Source of the DNA: Trachythela sp. YZ-2020
Taxonomy: Eukaryota; Cnidaria; Anthozoa; Malacalcyonacea; Clavulariidae
Direction: 5' to 3'
Assembly: GCA_016169945.1 (NCBI GenBank)
Contig: JADLSH010000318.1
Location: 1,336,501-1,400,500, forward strand
DNA length: 64,000 bases
In this document: positions 23,590-35,444 of the stretch, one piece after another
How the letters are laid out: the number at the start of each line of letters is the position of its first letter
How positions within the stretch are numbered: the stretch's first letter is position 1
The notes under the pieces: generated by a model
The model's input: the letters and a program-made list of their open reading frames with translations, nothing else
The model's database searches: none
What the model was told of the DNA's origin: nothing
Translations under genes and position numbers: made by a program

Positions 23590-26500
23590 ATGGCGAGTGT
23601 TAACAATATTTTAACGGAGAAAACGACCAAAAATCAAAGCAATTTTGAGGTTATAACCCTTTCCAGCGACGAAGAAGAGTCAGTGCAAAACCATGAACAT
23701 GTAAGCTTTCTATTTAAACGTTTTATTCTAGCCTGTCGCCCGCATGTAACGAAGGAGGCCATTAAAGAAGCGCGATCATTATTTACGGAAGTTCAAGGAA
23801 AATTATACGGATCGCACGGACTGGGGGACATGTTAGAACGTTATGGTAAACAGATTACGAAAGACAACGCTGATTTGTACTTAAATCTGATTTGTAATGC
23901 ATTGAATGAGAAAAAATCTGGAAATATTAACAGTGTTTCGTTGGATTTGGTCAATGTTGGTGAAAATCGTGTGATTGACAAAGTTGCCAAAAGTGTTACA
24001 TTTTGTGACGTAAGCAGCCCGCGCGCTTTTGAACCAACCACAAAGTTATCTACCAATCAAAATATAAATAAAACAGTCCTTTCTAAGGATCTACCAGACA
24101 TTTCTATGGTTTCAGATGATGATTTTGTCAGCAAAATGCCCTCAAAAAAGCTAACAGAAAGAGTTGAGAATATGCCTTCAACTTCAACTGCATGTCAAGA
24201 TGCCAAACCTGACAAAGCTAACGGGAAAATATCTATTAAAACACTGACCAAAATCCAAAAGAAAAAACTGGTAGCTCGGCTAAAGCAACGATTAAAGGAA
24301 ATTAGCAATGAGATTAAGATATTAGATCGAGCAGAACTAACGCTCGAAGAGATGGATATGTGCGATAGTACATACATTAAAGAAAATCGGCTGAAGAAAA
24401 AATTTGAAAAGACTTGGACTAAACTATGTAAGATTTTAGGTCGGCTGCCCAACACCGGACGTGTTGTGGAAAAACCCATTCATGCAAGCTCAACTGGGTA
24501 TTCGATGATTGATAAAGAGGTCGATAAGTTTTTGAAAGATAATCCTGGCTCATTTCCTGATTATTTTGATATACGAGATATCGTCTTGAAAACGAACCAG
24601 AAACATGACCTACGAATGTCGCCTCAAGTGTTGAATGGAATTATTGCAGATATTTTTACGGATGTCGGAAACAAGCTACAGAGACGGCGAGAGAAAGATT
24701 TGCAGTTTAATTTCGGATCACATTTGTTAGATGATTTTAATGCCAAGGAGGATCCGGCATTATCCAACGAATACCTTGCCAGGCAGTTAGAAAAGAACCG
24801 CAGAATTTCGAAGCGAAACTTGAAACAAGTTTATTCCAAATACACACACCTTGAACGCTACAAAATTGATGAACAATCCAGAAAGTTTGGTCCTTCTAAG
24901 GTTGACAAGGATATTAGTGGTGAATTGGGTACATCTGATGATGAACAGCAGTCTAAGAATCATGAAAAGTACACTCGTCTCGATCGCCATGAAGTTAGGG
25001 GTAAATCAAGAAAGAAGAAGGGGTCACAATCTGATAGGCCAGGCACATCTAGAGGAATAGATAGGGATGTTAGTAGTGAATCTAGTACATCAGAGGATGA
25101 ACAGGATCTCTCAAGGATAGAGAATGATGACTCTATGGTAGTAGAGAATGATGACTCTATAGTAGTAGAGAATTCAGACGTCCCTTCCTCGCAGGAATAT
25201 TCTATCATGACTACCATGCATGAACCTTCAACGGACATGTCATTATCTACGTCAAATGCGGAAAGGTCATTAGCTGACACAGATCAGGTTGAACAATTGT
25301 TATCCGATATGGAGTGTCCAGCATCTCCAACATTTCCACTCAGTTGCCCAATCAACAACAAGGACAATGCCAAGACCTCAGAACAGACCACTTTTGACCC
25401 TGAATGTTCAAACAATGATACAAGTAAACATAAACAGGCATTGTCCTCAAGCAGTGACTGTGAAATAATAAATGACCCTAACGAACAGGAACAACTCGAC
25501 ACACCAGCTAACAAGCCTTCAGTTTCTCAAAAGCAACCAAACACTGATGTTGATTTTGAAATGGTTAACAACCCTAATGGACAGAAACAACTTGATGAAC
25601 CTGCTAACAAGTTGTCAGTTTCTGAAATCCAACCAAACACCAATGATGAATGTGAAATTGTTAATGACCCACAGGAACAGTCTGTATCCATGAAACAACT
25701 TGACGAACCTGCTAACGAGCAATCAGTTTGTGAACCACACTTGAACACTGATGACGATTGTTTAATTATTGAAGGTGATCAAGAAACCATATCTACTACA
25801 ACTAGTTCTGAAGAGCCGTCCAAGATTGCAACATCAACACCCAGTGATGAATTAACTTTAACATTAAATGCTCTTCGAGAAGTTTTTCGAATGAGAGGTG
25901 ACACTGTTGACAAAGCAAAACCTTCTACATCAATGTGTAATGATTCAACAGAACCTGGAAACTCTGACTCAGATGGTCAGATTGTCCCAGATAGGGTTTG
26001 TCCAAGTGAAGTTAGTACTAGCAGGGACAACATAGAGGATTTGTGTAAAACTACGAATTCAGATCCGCAGTGTTCAACATTAGTTTCAGATGATGACATT
26101 GTTATGTCTGACACTGAACAATGTTCAACATCAAATAATCTCAAGGAAAGTGTAGGTATATTTAATTTAACATATTGTCCACCTAGCCCTAAGACAGACC
26201 AAACTACTCCAAGAACAAGCACCACTAGTAATTCATCACCAAAGCACAGTGAAGCAGGAATTACAAAAGGACCTGAGTCACCTGACAATGTGGTCAATCC
26301 AAGGAAACGAAAAGCCACCACAGAACTTGCTGTGCAAATACCTAAATCCTCTGTCAAATGCTTAGAACAGATTGCAATAGCTTTAAAAAACAAAAGATTG
26401 AAACTGCCAGATGCTTGGGTGAACTCAAACAAAGCTGAAAATGACAGTAATGGATCTCTATCAAAAGCAACACCTTCAAAAGAATCACCATCAATTAGTA

Positions 26501-26799
26501 ATGGAGCTTCCTTATCCAAAAAACCAACAACATCAACAGTTAGTCATAGTACCAACGAGAACCCACTCCTTCTGGTTAGTGGCAAGGCGAAAATTGACTT
26601 ACAGCACCGACAAGTGTTTCGAGAGAAGACACTTAATGCCCTAAAAGTGCCCACGAAACTTGGCTGCAATAATAACAATGTGAATGCTAGTTCACCTGAT
26701 ATTACTCCTTCAAACAAAACTGTATCGAACATTTCAGTGCCTGCTTCTGATATTGTCGATAAAACTGAGCAATGTGAAGTCATTATAATTGACGATTAA
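23590..26799 (+). CDS. DAXX: DAXX histone H3.3 chaperone, single exon
   Basis: A nuclear H3.3-H4 chaperone that partners ATRX and binds SUMO and PML bodies in vertebrates. One uninterrupted frame of 1069 residues, against about 740 in human. A SUMO-interaction motif lies at 20-29 (EVITLSSDEE). The N-terminal four-helix bundle spans about 38-120. A helical histone-binding domain at about 220-420 has the diagnostic stretches LGRLPNTGRVVE, FPDYFDIRDIVLK, DVGNKLQRRREKDLQFNFGS and DPALSNEYLARQL. The rest is acidic, S/T/N-rich and probably disordered; it carries DCEIIND-like repeats (620-725) and a basic PRKRKATTE near 905. The C-terminus CEVIIIDD matches the C-terminal SIM of DAXX. The ATG is the first in frame, in good context. 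The absence of introns contrasts with every neighbour. A candidate AATAAA lies at 27239-27244. Confidence 0.95.
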   Translation: MASVNNILTEKTTKNQSNFEVITLSSDEEESVQNHEHVSFLFKRFILACRPHVTKEAIKEARSLFTEVQGKLYGSHGLGDMLERYGKQITKDNADLYLNLICNALNEKKSGNINSVSLDLVNVGENRVIDKVAKSVTFCDVSSPRAFEPTTKLSTNQNINKTVLSKDLPDISMVSDDDFVSKMPSKKLTERVENMPSTSTACQDAKPDKANGKISIKTLTKIQKKKLVARLKQRLKEISNEIKILDRAELTLEEMDMCDSTYIKENRLKKKFEKTWTKLCKILGRLPNTGRVVEKPIHASSTGYSMIDKEVDKFLKDNPGSFPDYFDIRDIVLKTNQKHDLRMSPQVLNGIIADIFTDVGNKLQRRREKDLQFNFGSHLLDDFNAKEDPALSNEYLARQLEKNRRISKRNLKQVYSKYTHLERYKIDEQSRKFGPSKVDKDISGELGTSDDEQQSKNHEKYTRLDRHEVRGKSRKKKGSQSDRPGTSRGIDRDVSSESSTSEDEQDLSRIENDDSMVVENDDSIVVENSDVPSSQEYSIMTTMHEPSTDMSLSTSNAERSLADTDQVEQLLSDMECPASPTFPLSCPINNKDNAKTSEQTTFDPECSNNDTSKHKQALSSSSDCEIINDPNEQEQLDTPANKPSVSQKQPNTDVDFEMVNNPNGQKQLDEPANKLSVSEIQPNTNDECEIVNDPQEQSVSMKQLDEPANEQSVCEPHLNTDDDCLIIEGDQETISTTTSSEEPSKIATSTPSDELTLTLNALREVFRMRGDTVDKAKPSTSMCNDSTEPGNSDSDGQIVPDRVCPSEVSTSRDNIEDLCKTTNSDPQCSTLVSDDDIVMSDTEQCSTSNNLKESVGIFNLTYCPPSPKTDQTTPRTSTTSNSSPKHSEAGITKGPESPDNVVNPRKRKATTELAVQIPKSSVKCLEQIAIALKNKRLKLPDAWVNSNKAENDSNGSLSKATPSKESPSISNGASLSKKPTTSTVSHSTNENPLLLVSGKAKIDLQHRQVFREKTLNALKVPTKLGCNNNNVNASSPDITPSNKTVSNISVPASDIVDKTEQCEVIIIDD
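25426..25800 (+). repeat. Degenerate in-frame repeat in DAXX encoding SIM-like motifs
   Basis: Four diverged units of 31-36 codons contain, in turn, DCEIINDP, DFEMVNNP, ECEIVNDP and DCLIIEGD. They are separated by QLDEPANK-SVSE-QPNTD-like spacers. The hydrophobic core flanked by acidic residues resembles SUMO-interaction motifs. The repetition is seen directly; SUMO binding is inferred. Confidence 0.7.
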
Positions 26800-26974
26800 T
26801 GTGTAAATATATTTTAGATTGTAACAATTACTGTACAATAAGGAACTATTGTATATACATTCACATACATTAGTTGCACAGGACTTGTTTCCGGGTAGGG
26901 ATATTCGTTTAACTGATTTTGGCACGGTATTTGTAGCCAGTATATATATAGCCATAGGATCATGATAGCATATC

Positions 26975-27134
26975 AATAGGTGGGTCTCACTCAGCACTAT
27001 CGTACAGCAGATGATTTAACTATTTTCATTATATGTAGTAGTCTTATATTTACAAATATACAGAATTGAGAGATTGGATTAGTTTAATTTTCTTGCTCCT
27101 ATAAGTACCAACATTTCTGAAGTTGACACCATCT
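26975..27134. mobile_element. MITE-like element, family A
   Basis: AATAGGTGGGTCTCACTCAGC at the left, TTTTCATTATATGTAGTAGTC and GAATTGAGAGATTG inside, and AGTTGACACCATCT at the right. The right terminus is degraded. Confidence 0.55.
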
Positions 27135-27272
27135 AAAACGTTTACCAAAACCAAGCAATTATTCTATGTAAATATGGTATACTGTGAAACAATAATTTAT
27201 TGATGATTTATTATATTATTGACTTATATTATATGTATAATAAAGTTTATTATAGTGTATACGACCCAACCA

Positions 27273-28957
27273 TAGGCGTGGGGGCAAGGGGGGCACCGGC
27301 CCCTCCCCCCAAAAAAATTGGAGATTCAAGTCATTCGGGCAAATGGTTCACGAATATTCGGGAAAAATAGAATTATGTAGTCTGAACTTAAACAAAAACA
27401 GAATTTTATAATTTAGAGTACTGTGTATTTATCTGGTTTGCGTGTTGTTGGAAAACAATAGTATAATTTGAACATTTCTGTAATTCAGTTACATGCCTTT
27501 GCTGAATAGCGCATGAAAACCTATCTGGCGCACAATTAACAATAGAACAAGAACGCTTGAATTCTATCGCTCTCATTAACATTGACAAGCCAACGCTGAA
27601 AATGCGAGTGACATTTGTCGCACCAATTATTTCACAGAAAATAATTTTTTTTCTTTAAGAATTAGACTGAATGATTATTTAGTAACTGATAATCTGAACT
27701 ATTATTATTATTGAACCATGGCAATGAGTGTACGTGATTTTGAATGTATATTATCTGAGTATTAGAGTGGTCTCAGAATGCGCGAAATACCCCTTCAGAA
27801 CCCTCATATTTTCAAAACAGGGATCCCCCTACAAATTCTCGGCCTTTTGGGCTCGAAAAAAATAGTTGCGCCAACGTTAACATCGTTCCTACGGCCCTGA
27901 CGAGCACATGCCAACAAAACTATTAATAAGAACGACATCATTAACCTGAAAATAATTTACACTTCGACGATATAGTTCTTTTTTCTAAGTTATGTAACCT
28001 CCTACTCATAGACAGTTCAACGTAAACGTTCATGGGGCAAGGGGGGCACCGGCCCCTCCCCCCAAAAAAATTGGAGATTCAAGTCATTCGGGCAAATGGT
28101 TCACGAATATTCGGGAAAAATAGAATTATGTAGTCTGAACTTAAACAAAAACAGAATTTTATAATTTAGAGTACTGTGTATTTATCTGGTTTGCGTGTTG
28201 TTGGAAAACAATAGTATAATTTGAACATTTCTGTAATTCAGTTACATGCCTTTGCTGAACAGCGCATGAAAACCTATCTGGCGCACAACAATAGAACAAG
28301 AACGCTTGAATTCTATCGCTCTCATTAACATTGACAAGCCAACGCTGAAAATGCGAGTGACATTTGTCGCACCAATTATTTCACAGAAAATAATTTTTTT
28401 TCTTTAAGAATTAGACTGAATGATTATTTAGTAACTGATAATCTGAACTATTATTATTATTGAACCATGGCAATGAGTGTACGTGATTTTGAATGTATAT
28501 TATCTGGGTATTAGAGTGGTCTCAGAATGCACGAAATACTGACCCTTTTAGAACCCTCATATTTTCAAAACTTCAAAACAGGGATCCCCCTACAAATTCT
28601 CGGCCTTTTGGGCTCGAAAAAAATAGTTGCGCCAACGTTAACATCGTTCCTACGGCCCTGACGAGCACATGCCAACAAAACTATTAATAAGAACGACATC
28701 ATTAACCTGAAAATAATTTACACTTCGACGATATAGTTCTTTTTTCTAAGTTATGTAACCTCCTACTCATAGACAGTTCAACGTAAACGTTCATTTTGAG
28801 TTCACAGAAGCAATGCACAAGTAAAAATTCAGCATATTGATTTGTAAAATGCAATTAAAAGTGGTTATTATTGTTATCAATAGGTTATTATCCAAATTCG
28901 GGCAAAAAAATTGTTTGCCCCCCCCAAATGAAGTTGCGCCCGTACGCCTATGATCCA
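27273..28957. mobile_element. Non-autonomous DNA transposon with a 750-bp internal tandem duplication
   Basis: The ends CATAGGCGT (left) and ACGCCTATG (right) are inverted, beside GGGGGCAAG and GCGCCCGT stretches. They are flanked by ACCCAACC and ATCCAATC, a plausible 8-bp target duplication with two differences. Inside, about 27284-28030 and 28032-28796 are nearly identical direct copies; each starts at GGGGCAAGGGGGGCACC and ends at CAACGTAAACGTTCAT, differing by few bases and small indels. No long frame survives. Confidence 0.65.
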
Positions 28958-29422
28958 ATCAATAGTGTTACATTGCTTTTTTGATATCGAAATTAACCAA
29001 CTTAACCCATTAAGGGGTGATGCAACGCCTAACAGTAAAATAGGAAATGGGCGTTGAGAAATTATAATGTTCTTTGTGAAAACGAAACCTCATTATGAAT
29101 TACATGTAATAACTCGGACCAATAATACAACATATATTTATTAGAATCACGCCTCGTCAGCTCTACAGAACACGGAAATAACATTTGGTTTGTAAACTAA
29201 ATCTAACTATTATCATATTCCTTTCAGGTAATATGATTGGTTCACCTTTAAACGACAGTTACACCGTCCCTCTAATTAAACGATAGAAATAAATATTAAA
29301 TATACTAAAAAATAAAAAAATATACAAATTAACAATAAGTACTCAATAGGCAATACTCACGCAAAAAGTAATTCAGTTTATATATTCGAGCCATAAAGTG
29401 CCATGCCCAACCCCATAGCCTA

Positions 29423-29862
29423 ATAGGTGGGATTCACTTAAACGTATTATATGGTGCTACACATGGTAGTCAACTTCAAATGTATTCACACTCCAGCCAG
29501 CAAGCAACTGACGGCAAATTGACGTTTCTTTTTCACGGTATTTGCCGCCAAACATAGGGTCAATACATACACAGAGAACAATTTAGTCATTTCTTTTGGC
29601 TACCGCATCGTGTCCATGTCATGTCAGTTGCACTATTCCCACATATGTAGTGTACTAGTAGAGGTTTCACTAAGTACCGAGGGGATCAACTCTAAAAGAG
29701 AAGACAGTTATCAAAGTGACTAAATTATTCACTAGAGTATTGACCTTGTGTTTGGTGGCAAATACATGTAATGGAAATACATTTAGCATAATTTGTTCGT
29801 TCCCTATAAAGTAGTGTCAATACATTTGAAGTTGACGACCATGTGAAATTCACCTATCCCAT
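29423..29862. mobile_element. MITE-like element with ATAGGTGGGATTCAC ends
   Basis: ATAGGTGGGATTCACTTAAA at the left is answered by GTGAAATTCACCTATCC at the right. The segments GTAGTCAACTTCAAATGTATT and AATACATTTGAAGTTGACGACC continue the inverted arms. The centre is non-coding. Confidence 0.6.
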
Positions 29863-29870
29863 GTTTTCTC

Positions 29871-32800
29871 TCAATTAGTTTCTTTGAGTTGCATGGCGTT
29901 CACAACTCCAAATGAGCGAGAGAGCTTATTTCGTTTCATCCACCATACGACAACAGCAACGACAATTATACACAACGCAAAAACACCAAGAACAACACCA
30001 ACAATTAAACCAGCATTATCACCATCATCATCGTCGTCATCATCATCAAGAGTGATAGCTGTACTGCCTGCAAAAAAATGAAGAAATATATACTTGTCAG
30101 ATTCCTAACAATGGGTGTACAATCGTTTTACATAAAAAATAGACGTACTGATTGAAGGCTTAGATGCAGAGACGCCGGAGCGATGGTATGGCAGGCGGGG
30201 GAGGGGGGGGGGAAGACTCCCCGGTGTCCCTGCTTAGATGTATGCATGACAGCCATACAACTTTGGCTAGATTTGGACGAACTTGGGCAAAGAAAAGATA
30301 GTTCGTCTGATAATTCGTCTGTGTTTAAATGTGGCAAAAATAGATGGATCATCTTCTGGACAGGAAAATCTGTGTGGTTCATTTATACAGACGAACTTGT
30401 GTGCGTAGTTCTGCTTGACGAATGATCCTATATGTATAGGTAATAGCATGGTTTCGAGTGCAATTTGGAAAAAACATGCACGAGTGAGTTTTTCAAAGAC
30501 GATCAAAATTGCACGAGTCCGAAGGACGAGTGCAATTTGACGTCTTTGAAAACTCACGAGTGTTTGTTTTTCCAAATTTCACGAGAAACCATACTATTAC
30601 TTATTAATAATATACATGAAAAAATTACACGCTTTGATAACACTTGTGCGAGTACCTATGCCGTTTAAGCATTGTTTTCGTTGCTTGTTAGCAAACCTTT
30701 TCAGTCTATGTGCTCCTTGAACTTAAATTGTTGTATTCACGTACGATTTTCCATTGAAAGTGTAGAAAAAGTCGTCAAAAAGTGAAAATTTACATTGCTA
30801 ATATTCGCCGCCATGTTGATTTTTCTTGCCTCGTTTCCAGGCTCTGATCTTGTTTTGTTAATTTGCACTGCTGTAATTGCACAGTGTGCAACAGTGTGCA
30901 ATTTCAAAAATAATTGCACTGCTCTTAGCCAATCAGAATTGAGTAATTTTTTCATCTATATTATTAGTATAAATACTGCACTATACAAATTATCACAAAA
31001 TCAGACACGATTTGTTCCCAGAACCATTGCCAGTATAGATCGCGCTATTCTAGCTTGTTCGTCTAGATAGTTCCTCTTGTGTTTATACTAAGACGGACGA
31101 CCGTGTCCAGTATAAATCTGACGAATAATGTAGTGTTGCCATTCGGATGAGCTGCAAACTTACCCAATGGCAATGTAGGCTTGTTGGTTGGCAATGTTGT
31201 AATTTTGTTGGTTGGCAATGTTGTAATTTTGTTGGTAGGCTCTGTAAATGCTGTACTTTTGTTACTTGGATGTGTTGACGACTTACTTTGGTTACTTGGA
31301 TGTGTTGGCGTGTTGGTAGTCGGTGGTGTCAGTGTAGGTAGGGGGACAGTCTTGGGAATCGGGCAGCCATAGAATTCAACACGATAGCTTATCCACACCT
31401 TGAAATGGTACTCAAACATTCTGACATAACGTGTCTTCACAGGGTATGGCAACGTATTGTGTTTTACCGTATCAACATCGCTATTAGCGATAAAAACCTG
31501 AAGAAATGTCAGAAAATAATGGTCAAAATTACTATTGTACTAGTTACTATTCAGGGTAAATTAAAGAAACGTATTGGCATTGTGTTATAAGTATGATAGC
31601 TAAGAGAATGCATGGTAGACTTAAATGATAAATTTACTCAATTGGTGGATTTAAGTGCGTAAGAGTTACGGGGCAGAAGACAGCGGTGAACTTCAGAAAT
31701 GTCAACACTTATAGAAGGAAACAAATTAAACTAAATCTCTCAATACTTCAATTCTATTTATCTGCCACCAAATAGAAGACCACATATATAATGAAAAGAA
31801 TGAACTGCAGGTTGACCATCATCTGCTGCACGACAGTGCTTAGTGAAACCCACCCATACGTTATTGATCTATATATAGAACTTACGTGATGTAGAACAGA
31901 GTCTCCAACATAATATGACCAATCGTTACCATTTGAGCTAGTTCGAAAATAGAAAGTTTGCAGCCAACTGCCGTCATGATAAGACGACCCTTGAGTTGCA
32001 ATTCCTGTTAACCAAACCTCCTCCAAAAAGTCAACTTGTAAGTACACATCGTCTCCAGAGAGATATAGTGGGGCCCATCCGGAGCCGGGGTTGTGTAGTC
32101 GAGCATTTTTAGGTGGGTGATAATTACGTGTAACCCCAGATGTTATGGCACTATCAGGGATGCGGCGATTTACCATGCCTAGCGGTTGCGAGCATGTATA
32201 ATTGGTTATGTTCACAGAACTGGTATCTACAGTTAAGTCACCAAGAGTACCATCTGCTGTAGCTGTTGTAAGCGTGTCTGCAGGAGTGACAAAGCTAACC
32301 CCACCTACATAAGTAAATTCCACATCACTAACCACGCTACCAGGACGAAATTCAACTACTTTTGCCGTCCGAAAAGTAGCATCATTCTCAAACTCTCCTC
32401 TGATACCATTTTCAATTCTCCATGCGAGTTGTTTGAATTCACCACTTTCAGGACTTGTAAGATTCTCGTTCCAAATTAAACTTGGAAAACGGATGGTAAT
32501 TTCCATGCTGTCTGAAATATTACGGTCGGTAATTGTTTCACATTGTTTTCCGATAAGAAATGCAGAGCAATTACAGTTGAAATCATTGTCAACGTTAAAA
32601 CATTCTGCTCCGTTAAAACAAGGAGATGACGCGCAAAAACCAACGCATTCCTCAGCAGATTTCGCCCCTGTCTCAAGCGTTGTAAGGTTAGCGCTTCTAC
32701 ATTTTGTGCAAAAATCATCCCTATAGCCCGTTTTATCTTGGTAGAACCCTTTTAAACATTTCAGACAACTTCGGACTGTTTTATTAAGGAAATAACCAGG

Positions 32801-35170
32801 CTGGCAGGTCTCTATGCATTCTGTTTCGCTGGTTGCACCAGTGATAAGGGTGATGCTACCATCTTGACAGACCGTACAATTTTTCTGACCAGATTTGTCG
32901 CTGTAGAAATCCATTGGACAAGGATGGCAAATGTCTAATGTATACTCAGATATATTTTGGTAAAATCCTTGAGTGCAATTCTGACACTTTTCTACAGATT
33001 TGTTAAGAAATTCCCCAGAGTGACAAGGACTGATGCACACTTCAGAATCAGTTTTTAATGTAAATGTTTTTCCTTGACACGATTTACAAGTTTCTTTACC
33101 GAGTTCATCTTGGTACATATTAATTGGACATCCCTCGCACAATTTTCTTGTCAAATTAAAGAATTTGCCTTTACTACATGTATAAATACATTCAGAAATA
33201 TTTGAAGATGCAGTTTGAAGAGTGATTTTGTACTTTCCACAAGTTTTACAACTAAAACTCACATGTTGGCCTTCATCTTGATAAGTATTAAGGGGACAGG
33301 GTGAACATTTTTTCAAACCAATGTCAATATACTGGCCAGAAGTGCATGGTCCAAGACAGTCAGAGAGCATGGTTGAACCAGTGCTAGCAGTAGTGGTATT
33401 TACAGGGCATTTCTTGCAGTTTCTAGTGTTGGTATAATTAATTTCATCTTGGTAGGTGTTATTTGGACATAGAGCACAGTTTCGAAGGGTCATATTGAAA
33501 TATTTCCCTACAGTACACTTTTCGACACACCCATCAACAGTACCAATGCCAAGGGTGGTATAACCATTTTGACATTTGTAACACTTTGGTAATCTGTTAC
33601 TTGCATTTGGCATGTAGTAACCAACATCACATTGCACACATTTGGTATACTTCAGATAATACCCAGCTGGGCAAAGGTTTATACATTCAGAAATATTCCT
33701 AGCTCCAATAAACCCTGTGGTCAAACCGTCTGGGCAAGGGGTGCACTCTGGATCGAATGTGGTTGTAGAGTTTTGGTATGTACCATACGGGCACCACTCA
33801 CAAATTGACGAATTAGTATTAAAGTACTTCCCCAAATCGCATGTATGTTTGCAGTATTTTTGAGACGGGTTAGGGTAATTCCGTGGACCTTGGACACATG
33901 TAACCTCATCCTTGTTTCGGCGGGTTCCATCCTGACATTTCTGACAAGGGAAAAGGAGGGTGTCCTCCTTATAGAAATTTGGTGGACAGTTTAAGCACCC
34001 ATATCTAGCATTTGCAAAATCGACTTTGTAAGCTGCATTATTGGGACAGTCCTCGATAGGTCGTCTCGGGTATACATATGAAAATCCAGTAGCTTTGGTA
34101 CCATTAACTGTAAGATTCTTGGTTATAAATTCTATAAGGTATTGTTTTAAGACTATGTCTGGATAATATGCTGAAAATAATCGAAAGTATCTTTGATAGG
34201 CAACGGTTTCGTTAGTGGAATTTATAATATTATCTCGAACTGTCAATACGAGCTCAGCTGACCGCCCATTGGGTTTACACGTGATGTTCACGCTATCAAC
34301 AAAGCAATTTATATTCTCCTGTGGGTTCGGGTGTTTAAAACACTGACTAAAATTGGCCACCGACCCTAAACTCGAAATATATTGTCGTATTTTGTTCTTA
34401 TATATTGTCTCGTTAATTTGGGCACATGACACATTAGTATAGCTAAATTTATAGCCTAGTTTCAGCCGTGTAGCAGGGAAAATTCTAGCACAGGTTATGA
34501 GTTGATCGTCCAGGAAATTTTCAAACTGCCCGATGGCGTTCCATTTGCCTTTATTATACAAATCGCGTTCGGGGTCGCCCATAAAACATTGCATTTTAAA
34601 GTCGTGGGGAAAGTAACGATTTATTATAAAGCGGTGTTGGCCACAAGCGACAGTGCACTGCTTAGCAAGGCTGTCATCCCTGAAGAATTGCGAAGGAAAA
34701 GAGCAAACGGTTTCGCCATGGGTTACGGGCAAGCATAGGCAACGTTCGGGAGGTTGTCGAAACATTTTATAAGTGATTTCAACATTTGTAAGCTTTGAGG
34801 TAATTTTATCGACGTATATTAAGATTGCATTACTTGTACTGATAGCAATATAATTCTCAGTGACTCTGTGTCGAGAGATACTTGCACGGTTCTTGTTGTC
34901 GTATTTTGTAGCACCGTCATAAACATACATAGCCTCTTTCTCCTGTATTCGTGTGTTCTCAGTAATGTTAACTTCAATTCGGTAGCCTTTTGGTGCAAGA
35001 ATAATTCTGCTGCAATCCATGCCGAATGTGGCATATATACTTCCATTTTGGCTGGTTAAAGCTGGCCCAATATCGCAAAGATCGTAGCTGGGTGTCGATA
35101 TATTTTCGCTTGAGCATTCTTCAAATGCTCGCAAAATCAGCACAATGTTTAAAACAAATCGAAGCCACAT
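29871..35170 (-). CDS. Receptor-like membrane protein A (cysteine repeats, EGF, SEA, discoidin, TM)
   Basis: Exons 35170-31886, 31497-31164 and 30067-29871: 3816 nt, 1271 residues, phases 0 and 1. A signal peptide (residues 1-19) leads into a CUB-like region (about 25-140, MYVYDGA). GCC2/GCC3 (ephrin-receptor-like) cysteine repeats fill about 390-855. They are followed by an EGF module (CASSPCFNGAEC, about 858-890). A SEA module (about 895-985) contains FRPGSVVSDVEF, close to the GSVVV self-cleavage motif. An F5/8 type C (discoidin) module spans about 993-1130 and is split by intron 1 before VKTRYVRMFEYH. A Thr/Pro/Asn-rich stalk follows, then eight Asp residues, one TM helix (LIVGVVLGVLAVFALCIIVV) and a short tail (SRSFGVVNAMQLKETN). 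Many N-glycosylation sequons are present. It is paralogous to the next gene upstream. Adhesion or receptor function is inferred from modules only. The open frame past 31886 is intron containing a family A repeat. Confidence 0.86.
30440..30605. mobile_element. Foldback MITE with GTAATAG / CTATTAC ends
   Basis: GTAATAGCATGGTTTCGAGTG at the left is matched by CACGAGAAACCATACTATTAC at the right. The arms continue with GCAATTTGGAAAAA and GAGTTTTTCAAAGACG. It lies in the second intron of receptor gene A. Confidence 0.75.
31606..31870. mobile_element. Family A element abutting the donor of receptor gene A exon 1
   Basis: TTGACCATCATCTGCTGCACG and GTGCTTAGTGAAACCCACCC mark the right end, with the family's TATTTATCTGCCACCAAATAG and AATTCTA segments before it. 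It extends to within about 15 bases of the splice donor at 31885. Confidence 0.6.
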
Positions 35171-35444
35171 CGTGTGTCAGACGTTTACGTATCGATGAAA
35201 AATTGTGCTATCTAATTATCTTCCTGCAAAAGTCATCCAAGACCTCATACTGTGCCCGAGTAGGATGTTGAATAGGCCTATTGTGTTGACAAAATAATGA
35301 CAATGCAAAAAATAAGGCGCAGCACAATATGCAAAATGTCAACAATGATTCTTACGTAGCTTAAATTCCGTTTGCACTTTGATATGTACATATTTATTTT
35401 ATCTTCTACTTTTCATTTAAATGCAAACGCTTTATAGTTTTATT

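Larger units (their letters stand above)
26800..29870. other. Intergenic repeat block between DAXX and the first receptor gene
   Basis: I see no gene. It contains a family A element (26975-27134) and a 1.7-kb element with an internal duplication (27273-28957). A CCCATTAA-bounded fragment lies near 29005-29050, and an element with ATAGGTGGGATTCAC ends lies at about 29423-29862, next to the receptor stop codon. Confidence 0.5.

Noticed and set aside
31754..31885. C-terminal extension of receptor A running into a hydrophobic end
   Set aside because: A GTAAGT donor at 31885 and a phase-matched exon at 31497 that completes the discoidin module show this is intron; it is largely a family A repeat.
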